The notes: generated by a model from the letters alone, not told the origin. A stretch of DNA of 64,000 nt from Pseudoxanthomonas mexicana (GCF_010093385.1 NZ_PDWV01000005.1:1-64000), one strand, 5' to 3'; counted from the first letter of the stretch, positions 1 through 8,643 are shown. Numbers and translations: made by a program.

Positions 1-777
1 TCCACCGATCTGGCGGCGCTCGAGCAGGTGGAACAGGAGATCGTCGCACGCGCGGCCTCGAGTTGGGCGCGCCGTGCGCAGCAGCGCGACGCGGTCATGC
101 AGCTGGAGAAGGACCGCAAGACGCGCGCGAGCCTGGTCGCCGACCTGGACGAGCGCTACCAGGACCGCGCGGCCAAGGAAAAGGCCCTGGGCCAGGACGC
201 CCGTTCGCTGGAACGCCTGCTCGCCAACCTGCGCGCCGCCGCCGCGCGTGCCGAAGCCGAACGCCGGGCCGCCGCGCGCCGCGCCGCCGCCGAAGCCGCC
301 GCGGCAAAGAAGCGCGAGAACGCCGCGGGTACCGGCCGGTCCACGCGCGACAGCGCGCCTGCGCGACCCGTCGTCGCATCGGCGCCGCCCTTGAAGGTGG
401 GCGGCCTGGGCTGGCCGGTCTCGGGCAGCCTGCTGGCGCGTTACGGCGGCCGCATGCCCGATGGCCGCACCAGCACCGGCGTGTTGATCGGCGCAGCGGC
501 GGGCACGCCGGTGACGGCGGTGGCGGACGGCCCCGTCGCCTTCTCCGAATGGATGACCGGCTACGGCCTGATCCAGATCCTGGACCACGGCAACGGCTAC
601 ATGAGCCTGTACGCGCACAACGACAGCCTGCTCAAGGACAGCGGCGACCGGGTCAAGCGTGGCGATGCGGTGGCCCGCGTCGGCACCTCGGGCGGACAGG
701 GCCAGGCGGCGCTGTACTTCGAACTGCGGCGCAATGGCCAACCCGTGGACCCGTCCTCGTGGCTGCAGCGGCGATGA
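1..777 (+). CDS. envC: EnvC-type murein hydrolase activator, 5' end outside window
   Basis: The frame is open from base 1, so the start and signal peptide lie upstream. The visible 258 residues are a long Ala/Arg/Glu-rich coiled coil followed by a C-terminal LytM (M23) domain of about 115 residues. The metal-binding His and Asp of active M23 peptidases are missing: the usual HxGxD position reads TSTGV, and the HxH position reads ALYFELR. This degenerate LytM domain, with YAHNDSLL and GTSGGQG motifs, is typical of EnvC, which does not cut peptidoglycan but activates N-acetylmuramyl-L-alanine amidases at the septum. The next gene is an S41 protease, a pairing common in gammaproteobacteria. A non-EnvC M23 paralogue is possible but less likely. 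Confidence 0.88.
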   Translation, partial: STDLAALEQVEQEIVARAASSWARRAQQRDAVMQLEKDRKTRASLVADLDERYQDRAAKEKALGQDARSLERLLANLRAAAARAEAERRAAARRAAAEAAAAKKRENAAGTGRSTRDSAPARPVVASAPPLKVGGLGWPVSGSLLARYGGRMPDGRTSTGVLIGAAAGTPVTAVADGPVAFSEWMTGYGLIQILDHGNGYMSLYAHNDSLLKDSGDRVKRGDAVARVGTSGGQGQAALYFELRRNGQPVDPSSWLQRR

Positions 778-893
778 ACGGTGCGGCGGTGCATAACCGG
801 GCTTGAACATCCGCGTCGCACGGCTTCACGCATAATCCGGGGGAGCTCCCGCACCGTGCGCGGAGTCCATCCAGGCCCCACCCGGAGTTCCGC

Positions 894-2234
894 ATGCTGC
901 AGCGTCTTCCCCTGGCCCTCCTGACTGTCGCGCTGCTCGCGGCCATGCCCGCGCGGGCGCAGCAGGCGCCGCAGGAATCGCCGCCGGTGGTGGCGCCCAG
1001 CGACGACCCCGATGCCGCCGAGAATGCGCCGTCGAAGGTGCCGCTGGAGGAGATCCGCCGCTACGTCGCCGTATTCAATGCGGTGAAGGAAGCGTACGTG
1101 GAGCCGGTGGAGGACAAGCAGCTGATGCAGTCCGCGATCCGTGGGCTGCTGCTGGACCTGGACCCGCACAGCACCTACTTCGACAAGGCGGATTCGGAGG
1201 CGTTCGACGAGCAGGCCAACGGTGCCTACGAAGGCATCGGCGTGGAACTGCAGCAGGAGCCGGACCGCAGCCTGCGCGTGGTCGCGCCTATCGACGACAC
1301 GCCCGCGGCCCGCGCCGGCATCCGGTCCGGCGACCTCATCACCGCCATCGACGGCAAGCCCATCAGTGCCGAAGACGGCATGGAGCCGCTGCGTGGCGCA
1401 CCCGGCAGCAAGATCGTGCTGACCATCGTGCGCGAGGGCACGCCCAAGCCGTTCGACGTCACCCTGGTGCGCGACACCATCCGCGTGACCAGCGTGCGCG
1501 GCCGCCTGCTGGAGCCGGGCTACGGCTACGTGCGCATCAGCGCGTTCCAGACCGACACCGCCGCCGATTTCCAGAAGCAGCTCGAGCGCCTGCAGGAAGG
1601 CGGTGCCCTGCGCGGGCTGGTGCTGGACCTGCGCAGCAACCCGGGTGGACTGCTGCTGGCCGCCGTGCAGGTGGCCGACGACCTGCTGGACAAGGGCACC
1701 ATCGTCAGCACACGGGGGCGCCTGCCGATCAGCGATTCCAAGTTCGATGCCACGCCGGGCGACCGCCTGAACGGTGCGCCGGTGGTGGTGCTGGTCGACG
1801 CCGGCTCGGCCAGCGCCTCGGAAGTGCTGGCCGGCGCGCTGCGCGACAACGGCCGGGCACGCGTGGTCGGCAGCCGCACCTTCGGCAAGGGCTCCGTGCA
1901 GACGGTGCTGCCGCTGGACAACGGCGACTCGGTCAAGCTCACCACTGCCCGTTACTACACGCCCAGCGGCAAGTCGATCCAGGCCAGCGGCATCGTCCCC
2001 GACGTGGTGGTCAAACCGGAAGACGGAACGCCCGATGCCATCGTCGGCCAGGACGGCCAGCTCTATGTCACCGAGGCCACCCTGCCCGGTCACCTGCGCG
2101 GCGATGAAGAAGGCCTGGCGGGCTACACGCCCGGCGATGTGCTGGACGGCGAAGCGCCGGTGAATGCCGCACTGGCGGAGCTGAAGAAACTCGCCGTCAC
2201 CGCGCGCGCCAGACCGACCGCCGTCCCGCGCTGA
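894..2234 (+). CDS. S41 family carboxy-terminal processing peptidase
   Basis: A 446-residue periplasmic serine protease of the CtpA/Tsp family, which trims or degrades envelope proteins from their C-termini. It has a signal peptide (cleavage near residue 22 after ARA), a PDZ domain at about residues 105-190, and an S41 catalytic domain at about 200-390. The catalytic Ser-Lys dyad is visible as S307 in GSASASE and K332 in FGKGSVQT, exactly 25 residues apart as in Tsp. The start is an ATG with GGAG a few bases upstream. It follows the EnvC gene by 116 bp. Family assignment is firm; the substrate is unknown. Confidence 0.93.
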   Translation: MLQRLPLALLTVALLAAMPARAQQAPQESPPVVAPSDDPDAAENAPSKVPLEEIRRYVAVFNAVKEAYVEPVEDKQLMQSAIRGLLLDLDPHSTYFDKADSEAFDEQANGAYEGIGVELQQEPDRSLRVVAPIDDTPAARAGIRSGDLITAIDGKPISAEDGMEPLRGAPGSKIVLTIVREGTPKPFDVTLVRDTIRVTSVRGRLLEPGYGYVRISAFQTDTAADFQKQLERLQEGGALRGLVLDLRSNPGGLLLAAVQVADDLLDKGTIVSTRGRLPISDSKFDATPGDRLNGAPVVVLVDAGSASASEVLAGALRDNGRARVVGSRTFGKGSVQTVLPLDNGDSVKLTTARYYTPSGKSIQASGIVPDVVVKPEDGTPDAIVGQDGQLYVTEATLPGHLRGDEEGLAGYTPGDVLDGEAPVNAALAELKKLAVTARARPTAVPR

Positions 2235-2244
2235 TTCCCGCGGC

Positions 2245-3510
2245 TCATGCCGGCGGGTCGCCCGTCGCCGGCAAGGCGGTCGCGGGACGGTCGCGCATGA
2301 TCCGGTTGAACAACGGCGTGGCCATCAGCGTGGTCAGGATCGCCATGATCACCAGGATGGTGAAGAGGCCGGGCTTGATGAGGCCCGCCTGCAGGCCGAT
2401 GTTGATGATGATCAGCTCCATCAGGCCGCGCGCGTTCATCAGCGCACCGATGGCTTTCGCGTCGCGCGGCGATTCGCCGGACAGCCGTGCCGCCGCCCAG
2501 CACGCGATCGCCTTTCCGCCGAACGAGGCCAGCAGGATGACGATCGCCGGCATCAGGATGGCGGGATCGAGCAGCACGGAGAGCTGGGTCTTCAAGCCGG
2601 AGTAGGTGAAGAACAGCGGCAGCAGGACCACCACGACCATGCCCTGCAGGCGCTCGCGCAGGCGTTCGGTCAGCGCGCCACGCGGCAGGCAGACACCGAG
2701 GATGAAGCCGCCGAACACCGCGTGGATGCCGATGGCGTCCATCGCCCACGCGCACAGGAAGAAGGCGGCCATCACCCACGCGAATACCGGTGTGGGCAGG
2801 GGGCCATCCGCCGGCACCTGTGCTGCCAGCGGCGCCAGAAGGCGTCGCCCTGCCAGCAGCATGAAGGCGGCGTAGGCGATGCCGCCGCCGATCGCCAGCC
2901 ATGCCTGTTCCCAACTGCCGCCGAAGCTGGCCAGCACGATCGCCAGGATGCACCAGGCGGCCGCGTCGTCCATCGCGCCGGCGGTGAGCGCCAGCGTGCC
3001 CAGTGGCGTTCCGGCCAGGCCGCGCTCCTGGATGATCCGCGCGAGCATCGGAAACGCGGTGATCGCGATGGCAGCACCGAGGAACAGGGCGACTTCGAGG
3101 AAGCGCGCGTTATCCGCGAACAATCCCGGCACGTGCTGCAACCACGGCGCCAGCGCGAAAGCGAGCAGGAAGGGCACCGCGATGCCGGCCCACGATACCG
3201 CCATCGCGCTGCGGTAGCGCGAGCGGATATGCGCCGCCTGGAATTCCGTGCCCACCAGGAACATGTACATGCCCACGCCCACCTGACCGCCCACGTAGAG
3301 CGTGTCGAGCGTGGCCTTGGGGAACAGGACCTCCTGCGCCTCGGGCAGTACCGCGCCCAACAGCGAGGGTCCCAGCATCACGCCGGCGATCATCTCGCCC
3401 ACCACCTGGGGCTGGCCCAGGCGCTGGGCGAGCTTTCCGACCAGGCGGCAGGCCACGATGATCAGGCCCGCCTGCAGGAAGAAGTAGACCGACAGCTGTG
3501 AGGTGGACAT
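2245..3510 (-). CDS. Cation:proton antiporter, CPA2 (KefB/NhaP-like) membrane domain
   Basis: A 421-residue polytopic inner membrane protein with about 12 hydrophobic segments, matching the Na+/H+ exchanger fold of the CPA2 family. The features seen are an N-terminal GQPQVVGEMIAGVMLGPS segment, AFPMLARIIQERGL, and a GAMDDAAAWCILA segment containing the buried acidic pair expected of CPA2 transporters. There is no C-terminal TrkA-N/RCK domain, so it is not a full-length Kef potassium channel. It ends 11 bp from the convergent S41 protease gene. Whether it moves K+, Na+ or another cation cannot be read from sequence. Confidence 0.85.
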   Translation of the reverse strand: MSTSQLSVYFFLQAGLIIVACRLVGKLAQRLGQPQVVGEMIAGVMLGPSLLGAVLPEAQEVLFPKATLDTLYVGGQVGVGMYMFLVGTEFQAAHIRSRYRSAMAVSWAGIAVPFLLAFALAPWLQHVPGLFADNARFLEVALFLGAAIAITAFPMLARIIQERGLAGTPLGTLALTAGAMDDAAAWCILAIVLASFGGSWEQAWLAIGGGIAYAAFMLLAGRRLLAPLAAQVPADGPLPTPVFAWVMAAFFLCAWAMDAIGIHAVFGGFILGVCLPRGALTERLRERLQGMVVVVLLPLFFTYSGLKTQLSVLLDPAILMPAIVILLASFGGKAIACWAAARLSGESPRDAKAIGALMNARGLMELIIINIGLQAGLIKPGLFTILVIMAILTTLMATPLFNRIMRDRPATALPATGDPPA

Positions 3511-3573
3511 CGGGCGCCCCGTGCGTGGAGCGCCATCATAGGGCCGGCGGGGCCGCCCCGTGCCTGCGTCGGG

Positions 3574-3894
3574 TCAGCGCGGCTTGGCCGGCATGGGGAA
3601 CGGCGTCACCACCTTCTCGCCGGTGGCGGCATCGCGGATCGCGGACTGGCCTTTCCGTTCCACTTCTTCCACCCGGATGATGCTCTGCATCGGCAGGTGC
3701 AGCACCTTGGTGTTGCCGAACTCATCGCGCAGGCGCTCTTCGGTGGGGTCCACCACCAGTCCTTCGTGCACATCGAACACCAGTTCGGCGACTTCCGTGA
3801 ACCCCCACAGGCCGCTGGCCGCGACCTTGCGCGCGTACACCTCGTAGACCTTAGTGTGGTTGTGGAAGGTGACCTTGTAGAGCGTGTTCTTCAT
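3574..3894 (-). CDS. DUF1820 family protein
   Basis: A 106-residue soluble protein of the conserved gammaproteobacterial DUF1820 family. It begins MKNTLYKVTFHNHTKVYEVYA and has a conserved centre (GLWGFTEVAELVFD) and the motif LRDEFGNTKVLHLPM. No signal peptide or membrane segment is present. The function is unknown; the all-beta look and the IIRVEEVERKG stretch resemble small regulatory or RNA-associated proteins, but that is only an impression. No Shine-Dalgarno sequence precedes the ATG; instead a TATAAT box ends six bases before it, suggesting a leaderless transcript. Confidence 0.8.
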   Translation of the reverse strand: MKNTLYKVTFHNHTKVYEVYARKVAASGLWGFTEVAELVFDVHEGLVVDPTEERLRDEFGNTKVLHLPMQSIIRVEEVERKGQSAIRDAATGEKVVTPFPMPAKPR

Positions 3895-3900
3895 GCAGGG

Positions 3901-3906
3901 ATTATA
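3901..3906 (-). promoter_or_regulatory. -10 element, candidate leaderless promoter of the DUF1820 gene
   Basis: Read on the minus strand this is a perfect TATAAT separated by six bases (ccctgc) from the ATG at 3894. A transcript from it would start at or within a base or two of the start codon. No clear TTGACA-like -35 is visible 16-18 bp upstream, and no ribosome binding site is present, both of which fit leaderless initiation. Confidence 0.45.
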
Positions 3907-3923
3907 GGAGCGAGCGAGGAGTA

Positions 3924-3972
3924 GTGAGGAGTGAGTGGAAACCGCAGCGGCCGTCGCGCTCCCCTCACTCCT
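3924..3972. repeat. Imperfect inverted repeat with GAGGAGTGAG core
   Basis: The stretch gtgaggagtgagt at 3924-3936 is followed by ctcactcct at 3964-3972, giving a short stem between two minus-strand genes. The same 13-base word recurs at 30125-30137, also in a gene-end hairpin, so this is a dispersed repeat that may act as a terminator. Confidence 0.4.
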
Positions 3973-3976
3973 GCCT

Positions 3977-4669
3977 TCAGTATCCCTGTCGCTTGCGCAT
4001 CCGGCGGGCGATGGCGGCGCGCACGAACAGCGCGAACACCACGCCGAACAGGAAGCCGGCGATGTGCGCCCACCAGGCCACCGCGCCGAAGGCCGGGCCG
4101 GTATAGGCGAACACCACCTGCAGCAGCGCCCAGATGCCGATCAGCAGCGAAGCCGGAGCCTTCACGAACTCCAGGAACAGTCCCAGGGGCAGCACGACGC
4201 CCAGCTTGGCCGTCGGGAACAGGGCCAGGTAGGCGCCGATGACGGCGGAAATGGCGCCGCTGGCGCCGATGATGACGCGGTCCGGCGTGCCGATGCTCAG
4301 CACCGCCGCGACATTGGCCACTGCGCCGCCCACCAGGAACAGCAGCAGGAACCGCCACGGCCCCATGGCCCGCTCCGCGGGCAGGCCGAAGATCAGCAGG
4401 AACACCAGGTTGCCCAGCAGGTGCGCCCAGTCCGCGTGCAGGAACAGCGCCGTGAACAGCCGCAGCACGGTGCCGCGCTGCAGCGAGGCCAGCCAGACTT
4501 CGGGCGCCACCATGCCGCCGGTCAGCGCGCCCCATTGGGTCAGCAGGTGGGCCTTGGCCGCTTCCTCCAGGGTCAACGCCCAGCAGAACGTCGCCGACAG
4601 CAGCACCAGCAGCGCCGGCGTGGCCCAGCGGACGGGGGGTTTCCGGCGGGAAGGCAGGGAAACGAACAT
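3977..4669 (-). CDS. Rhomboid family intramembrane serine protease
   Basis: A 230-residue six-helix inner membrane protease (from the ATG at 4669) that cuts transmembrane substrates within the bilayer. The catalytic dyad is present: S137 in IIGASGAIS and H202 in WWAHIAGFLFG. The upstream HADWAHLLGNLVFL motif contains the conserved H83 and N87 that support the oxyanion hole. A longer reading beginning at 4738 adds 23 hydrophilic residues and overlaps the divergent promoter region, so the shorter start is preferred. Substrates are unknown. Confidence 0.9.
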   Translation of the reverse strand: MFVSLPSRRKPPVRWATPALLVLLSATFCWALTLEEAAKAHLLTQWGALTGGMVAPEVWLASLQRGTVLRLFTALFLHADWAHLLGNLVFLLIFGLPAERAMGPWRFLLLFLVGGAVANVAAVLSIGTPDRVIIGASGAISAVIGAYLALFPTAKLGVVLPLGLFLEFVKAPASLLIGIWALLQVVFAYTGPAFGAVAWWAHIAGFLFGVVFALFVRAAIARRMRKRQGY

Positions 4670-4752
4670 GGCGCCGCACTGTACCGGGTCGCCGCCGCAC
4701 TGCCCATGGTGCGATGCGGCGAAACTGAATAGGGGCAATGACTTACAGCCGA

Positions 4753-4780
4753 TTGTTAGTGTTTGGTTAGCAGGTATACT
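4753..4780 (+). promoter_or_regulatory. Sigma-70 type promoter of the FadL-like gene
   Basis: TTGTTA at 4753-4758 and TATACT at 4775-4780 are separated by 16 bp. The region is locally AT-rich against the GC-rich background and lies about 115 bp upstream of the porin ATG, leaving a long 5' leader. Confidence 0.6.
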
Positions 4781-4895
4781 GCATACGGCGTCGTATGTCG
4801 GGAGGGGCTTCCGGCAGGCCGGAAAGGTGGATTACACACCGCGGCCGTGGACGACGCAGACGAACTTTTTACCCACGTCTCCGGAGAGATCACTG

Positions 4896-6332
4896 ATGGA
4901 ATTCACCAAGAACCTGGCCCGCGTTTCCGCGCTGGCCCTCGGCATTGCGGGCGTGCTGGCCTACGGCGACGTGCATGCCGCCGCCTTCCAGCTGAAGGAA
5001 AACAGCGCCAAAGGCCTGGGACGCGCCTTTGCTGGTTCGGGCAGCGCAGAGGGCGACGCGTCGGTCATCGCCGTCAACCCCGCCGCCATGCGCCAACTTG
5101 ATGGCCGGCAAGTGCAGGCCGATCTCAGCGTCATCAGCTTCAGTGCCGATTTCGACGGTGAAGGCCGCTATCTCAACGGTGCGGGTGCCCCCATTTCGGG
5201 TGGCAACGGTGGCGATGCTGGCAAGGTCGCGCCGGTTCCGGCCGCGTACTTCCACCTGCCGTTCGGCGAGAACGACAATCTGCACTTCGGTGTGTCGCTG
5301 ACTGCGCCCTTCGGTTTTGCTACCGATTACGACCGCAACTGGGTGGGCCGCTATAACGCCGTCAAGACCGAGCTTGAGGCCGTCGATCTTGGTCTGGCAC
5401 TGTCCTATGACGTAAATCCCTACGTGTCTTTTGGCGCGTCGGTGTTCGTCGAGCACCTGAAGATCGAACTGGGCAGCGCGGTCGACTTCGGTACCGTGAT
5501 CAACGTGGGTGCCCAGCAGTCAGCCGCCGCTGCGGTGCTGGCCCAGGGCGGCCCGCCGGCCCAAGCCGCCGCGGCGGCGGCGCAGGCGGCCCAGCAGGCG
5601 GCGGCGCTGGGCTTCAGTCCGGGCAGCGTCGATGGCTTCAGCACCATCAAAGGGTCGAACAACGAAGTCGGTTTCACTATCGGCACGCTGCTCAGCCCCA
5701 GCGACAACACCCACTTTGGCCTGAGCTACCGCTCCAAGGTCGAGCACAAGATCAACGACGGCGAAGCCATCTTCGATGTGCCGGACAACGCAGCCGCTTT
5801 CCTGGCGGCATCACGTCCGGGCTGGTTCGTGGATACCGATGGCCGCGCTACCGTGACCCTGCCGGCCACGCTGACCTTCAGCATCACGCACAAGGTGAAC
5901 GACAAGTGGACGGTGATGGCCGATCTGACCCGCACCGCTTGGGCCTCGGCCTTTGACAGCGTCGTGGTGGACTACGCCTCGAACCAGGCCGACACCGTGC
6001 TGGATTTCGGTTACGACGATAGTACGTTTGCCTCCATCGGTGCCGACTTCCACCTCAGCGACACGCTGACGCTGCGAGGCGGCCTGGCATACGATGAAAC
6101 CCCGACCTCCTACGCCCATCGTGAACTGCGCGTACCGGATGAAACCCGCAAGTGGCTGTCGCTGGGTCTGACCTGGACGCCGTCGGACAAGATCGAATAC
6201 AACGTGGGCTACACACATCTGTTCGTCAACGACGCGAACGTCAGCACGACGTCGAGCACCGGCAACCGCGTGATCGGCGCGTTCGATGTGGGTGGCGACA
6301 TCCTGGCTGCGTCGGTCAACTACAAGTTTTGA
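4896..6332 (+). CDS. OmpP1/FadL family outer membrane transporter
   Basis: A 478-residue outer membrane protein of the FadL family, which carries long-chain fatty acids or other hydrophobic molecules across the outer membrane. A signal peptide ends at about residue 27 (VHAAAFQL). The mature N-terminus, AFQLKENSAKGLGRAFAGSGSAEGDASVI, is the FadL hatch-domain signature (shown here only in its key parts: FQLKENSAKGLG and NPAAMRQL). An Ala/Gln-rich low-complexity insertion lies at about residues 208-235. The chain ends in YKF, a BAM-type C-terminal phenylalanine. The ATG at 4896 has GGAGAG about nine bases upstream. The ligand cannot be told. Confidence 0.92.
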   Translation: MEFTKNLARVSALALGIAGVLAYGDVHAAAFQLKENSAKGLGRAFAGSGSAEGDASVIAVNPAAMRQLDGRQVQADLSVISFSADFDGEGRYLNGAGAPISGGNGGDAGKVAPVPAAYFHLPFGENDNLHFGVSLTAPFGFATDYDRNWVGRYNAVKTELEAVDLGLALSYDVNPYVSFGASVFVEHLKIELGSAVDFGTVINVGAQQSAAAAVLAQGGPPAQAAAAAAQAAQQAAALGFSPGSVDGFSTIKGSNNEVGFTIGTLLSPSDNTHFGLSYRSKVEHKINDGEAIFDVPDNAAAFLAASRPGWFVDTDGRATVTLPATLTFSITHKVNDKWTVMADLTRTAWASAFDSVVVDYASNQADTVLDFGYDDSTFASIGADFHLSDTLTLRGGLAYDETPTSYAHRELRVPDETRKWLSLGLTWTPSDKIEYNVGYTHLFVNDANVSTTSSTGNRVIGAFDVGGDILAASVNYKF

Positions 6333-6362
6333 TAGCCACGCATGGTTTGACTACTGAAAAAT

Positions 6363-6382
6363 CCCGCTTCGGCGGGGTTTTT
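6363..6382. terminator. Bidirectional intrinsic terminator
   Basis: A cccgc-ttcg-gcggg hairpin at 6363-6376 is followed by five T on the plus strand and preceded by five A, so it can end both the FadL gene and the convergent SMP-30 gene. Confidence 0.8.
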
Positions 6383-6441
6383 CTTTGTGCGTCCGCGCCG
6401 GAAGCCGCCGCCGACGGGGCCGCTTGCCACAGGGCACCTGA

Positions 6442-7395
6442 TCAATACGGCAGGCCGGCAACGTCCAGCTCGATCGCCCACAGGCTCGCCGCGCCGGTGA
6501 GGAACAGCGTGCGCCGGTCGGCGCCACCGAAGGCGGCATTGGTGATGTTGGCATCCACGCCGATGGTGGCCAGCACCTCGCCCGCCGGCGAGAACACGCG
6601 CACGCGCCGTTCGCCGTGTTCGGTCACGTAGAGGTTGCCCAGGCAGTCCACCGCCAGGCCGTCGCCGCCCGAGATGCGGGCCAGGTCGCGACCGGCACCC
6701 GGGATACCATCGACCACCGGGTAGGCGCGCAGCACATCGCCGTCGGCCGTGCCTCCGGCCACATACAGCGTCCCGCCCTCCGGCGACAGCGCGATGCCAT
6801 TGGGATTGCGCAGCGTGTCGTCCACCACGGTGGTCGCGCCGTCGCGATGGCGGTACACGCGGGTCAGCGGCTGGCCGCCCGGCGCCGCCTTGCGCTGGTA
6901 GTCCGGATCGGTGAAGAACAGCGTGCCGTCGGCGGCCATCACCAGGTCGTTCGGCGAATTGAACGGCGCACCCTCGTACGTGGAAACGAGCGCCGTCCGC
7001 GTGCCGTCGTCCAGAGCGATGCGCGCCACCTGCTTGCGGTCGTGGGTGGCGGCGATGAGGTGGCCCTCGGTATCCAGCGCCAGACCATTGCTGCCGCTGT
7101 CCTCGACCACGGTCTCCCAGCGATCGGGCGGGGTGAAACGGCGGATGCGCGAAGGGAAGCGTCCGCTGTGCACGAAATCCGACAGGTAGAGCGCGCCGTC
7201 CTTCCACACGGCGCCTTCATAGAGGCGGTCCTGGTCGTCGTCGACGGTGGCTGCGGCGATGCGTGTCGCGGTCAGTTCGCCCGACGGTGCATGGCCGGGA
7301 TCGGTGGGGCACACCGAACGGTACGCGGATGCCTGGGCGAGGGGCGCGGCACCGCACAGGAGCAACGCAAGGGCAAGACGATGGCGCCGCGGCAC
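6442..7395 (-). CDS. SMP-30/gluconolactonase-like periplasmic beta-propeller protein
   Basis: A 317-residue protein with a signal peptide (cut near AQAS-AY) and a six-bladed beta-propeller of the SMP-30/gluconolaconase/LRE type. Propeller motifs seen are SNGLALDTEGHLI, FNSPNDLVMAADGTLFFTDPDY, NPNGIALSPEGGTLYVA and GDGLAVDCLGNLYVTEHG; the NPNG and D-containing motifs are the usual metal-site segments. The start is GTG at 7395, chosen because GAGGA lies five bases upstream and the signal peptide begins there; no ATG is suitable. A sugar lactonase role is possible but not shown. Confidence 0.82.
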   Translation of the reverse strand: MPRRHRLALALLLCGAAPLAQASAYRSVCPTDPGHAPSGELTATRIAAATVDDDQDRLYEGAVWKDGALYLSDFVHSGRFPSRIRRFTPPDRWETVVEDSGSNGLALDTEGHLIAATHDRKQVARIALDDGTRTALVSTYEGAPFNSPNDLVMAADGTLFFTDPDYQRKAAPGGQPLTRVYRHRDGATTVVDDTLRNPNGIALSPEGGTLYVAGGTADGDVLRAYPVVDGIPGAGRDLARISGGDGLAVDCLGNLYVTEHGERRVRVFSPAGEVLATIGVDANITNAAFGGADRRTLFLTGAASLWAIELDVAGLPY

Positions 7396-7409
7396 GGCGG
7401 TCCTCGGGT

Positions 7410-8294
7410 TCAGGCGGGGTGCCAGCGTACCTCGATCCGGTTGCGGCCCTTGTGCTTGGCGGCATACAGGGCTTCGTCGGCCAGGCGCACCAGGGTGTCG
7501 TAGGGCGCATGGCGGTCGGCGGTGAACGACATGCCCAGGCTCACGGTGACGCGGAAACCGGTGCCGATCGGCGCGAATTCCAGCGCCATCACCTGCTGGC
7601 GGATGCGCTCGGCCAGCGCATGTGCGGCATCGGCCTGGGTGTCGCGCAGCACCAGCATGAACTCCTCGCCGCCCAGCCGCGCGAACAGGTCGTCGCTGCG
7701 GATGCACCCGCGCACCACGTCCGAGAACCGCTGCAGCACCAGATCGCCGGCCTCGTGCCCATGGTCGTCGTTGACCGTCTTGAAGTGGTCCAGGTCCAGC
7801 GCGATGACCGCCAGCCCGTGCTCGGCCGCGCGCCACGCACCTTGCGACTGCAGCTCGTTGTCCAGGCCGCGGCGGTTCAGCGCGCCGGTCAGCGGGTCGA
7901 AGAGCGCGCCGCGCCGCAAGGGTTCGGCGGCACGGAAGCTGGCCAGCATCAGCATGCAGAAGTTGAGCAGGTACCAGATCGAGAGATCCAGGTTCACCCA
8001 GATCGGATTGGGCCCGTACGTTCCGGTCAATGCCGCCAGCAGGTCGCTGCCGTACAGCCACAGCGGCACCAGGCAGCCGCCGATCATCAGGCGCGCAGGG
8101 ACATGGTCGGGCGCCCGCCGAAGCACCAGCAGGTGGCCGATCATCACCACCAGCACGATCACTTCGGTGGCGCTCATCGCCGCGCCCTGCGCATCCACCG
8201 TGCCGCGCAGCACCCAGCCGCGCAGCACCCAGCCGACCAGCGAGAATTGCGATGCACACCGGCAGCAGCGCGCGTTCGCACCGCGAGAGCGCAC
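7410..8294 (-). CDS. GGDEF domain protein, probable diguanylate cyclase, disturbed 5' end
   Basis: The C-terminal 160 residues form a GGDEF domain with the active-site motif GGEEF at residues 208-212 and the D-x-x-x-F-K substrate loop (DLDHFKTVNDDHGH), so it should make cyclic di-GMP. No RxxD inhibitory site stands out before the active loop. The N-terminal part has at least three membrane segments. The beginning is uncertain: a 15-bp tandem duplication gives WVLRGWVLRG, and an upstream minus-strand frame from about 8304 (ALLPVCIAI) looks like the missing first helix in another frame. The gene abuts transposase debris, so the 5' end may be damaged. Confidence 0.8.
   Translation of the reverse strand: MRSRGANARCCRCASQFSLVGWVLRGWVLRGTVDAQGAAMSATEVIVLVVMIGHLLVLRRAPDHVPARLMIGGCLVPLWLYGSDLLAALTGTYGPNPIWVNLDLSIWYLLNFCMLMLASFRAAEPLRRGALFDPLTGALNRRGLDNELQSQGAWRAAEHGLAVIALDLDHFKTVNDDHGHEAGDLVLQRFSDVVRGCIRSDDLFARLGGEEFMLVLRDTQADAAHALAERIRQQVMALEFAPIGTGFRVTVSLGMSFTADRHAPYDTLVRLADEALYAAKHKGRNRIEVRWHPA
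8203..8232. repeat. 15-bp perfect tandem duplication inside the GGDEF gene
   Basis: The unit ccgcgcagcacccag occurs twice without a gap (8203-8217 and 8218-8232). In the minus-strand protein it duplicates the pentapeptide WVLRG without changing the frame. Confidence 0.85.
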
Positions 8295-8323
8295 GCTGCT
8301 GCACGAACTGGATGATCGACTAG

Positions 8324-8560
8324 GCCAGTCCCTCCAGGCCCGCCCTGATCCACTTCGCCAAATGTCTCAAGCCTTACTGGCGCGGCATCCTGAGCCGGGT
8401 ACGCTGGCCCCTGCATACCGGGCTGCTCGAGGGCATCAACAACAAGATCAGGGTCATCAAGCGCATCGCCTACGGCTTCCGCGATCACGCCTATTTCTTC
8501 CTCAAGATCCGGGCGTCCCTCCCCGGAGTTGGGAGATCAACCATTATTTATGCCAGATAG
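8324..8560 (+). pseudogene. C-terminal remnant of an ISL3-family transposase
   Basis: The plus-strand frame after the TAG at 8321 encodes about 78 residues, including WPLHTGLLEGINNKI, VIKRIAYGFRDHAYFFLKIRA and FAKCLKPYWRG. This is the conserved C-terminal end of ISL3-family DDE transposases, containing the final catalytic Glu region. The rest of the transposase is missing upstream, where the GGDEF gene begins, so it is a fragment. An IS5-family element lies immediately downstream. Confidence 0.7.
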
Positions 8561-8579
8561 TTGCGGGACGGGACACTAG

Positions 8580-8598
8580 GGAAGGTCTGAACAACACG
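8580..8598 (+). repeat. Left inverted repeat of the IS5-family element
   Basis: ggaaggtctgaacaacacg; it matches the complement of the right end except for g versus a at position 6. Confidence 0.9.
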
Positions 8599-8643
8599 CC
8601 ATCTGTCGGCGACAATACCGCCTCACCTCCGGGATGACTTCTG

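Noticed and set aside
597-2093. Long minus-strand open frame opposite the S41 protease gene
   Set aside because: It is the antisense shadow of a GC-rich gene with clear protease motifs; its composition is rich in His, Gln and Arg without any domain.
4239-4895. Upstream extension of the FadL-like porin by 219 residues
   Set aside because: It runs antisense through the rhomboid gene and the porin promoter; the signal peptide begins at 4896.
7396-8304. SMP-30 protein extended upstream to a 620-residue chain
   Set aside because: The extension is a shadow of the GGDEF gene; a signal peptide and ribosome site mark the GTG at 7395 as the start.
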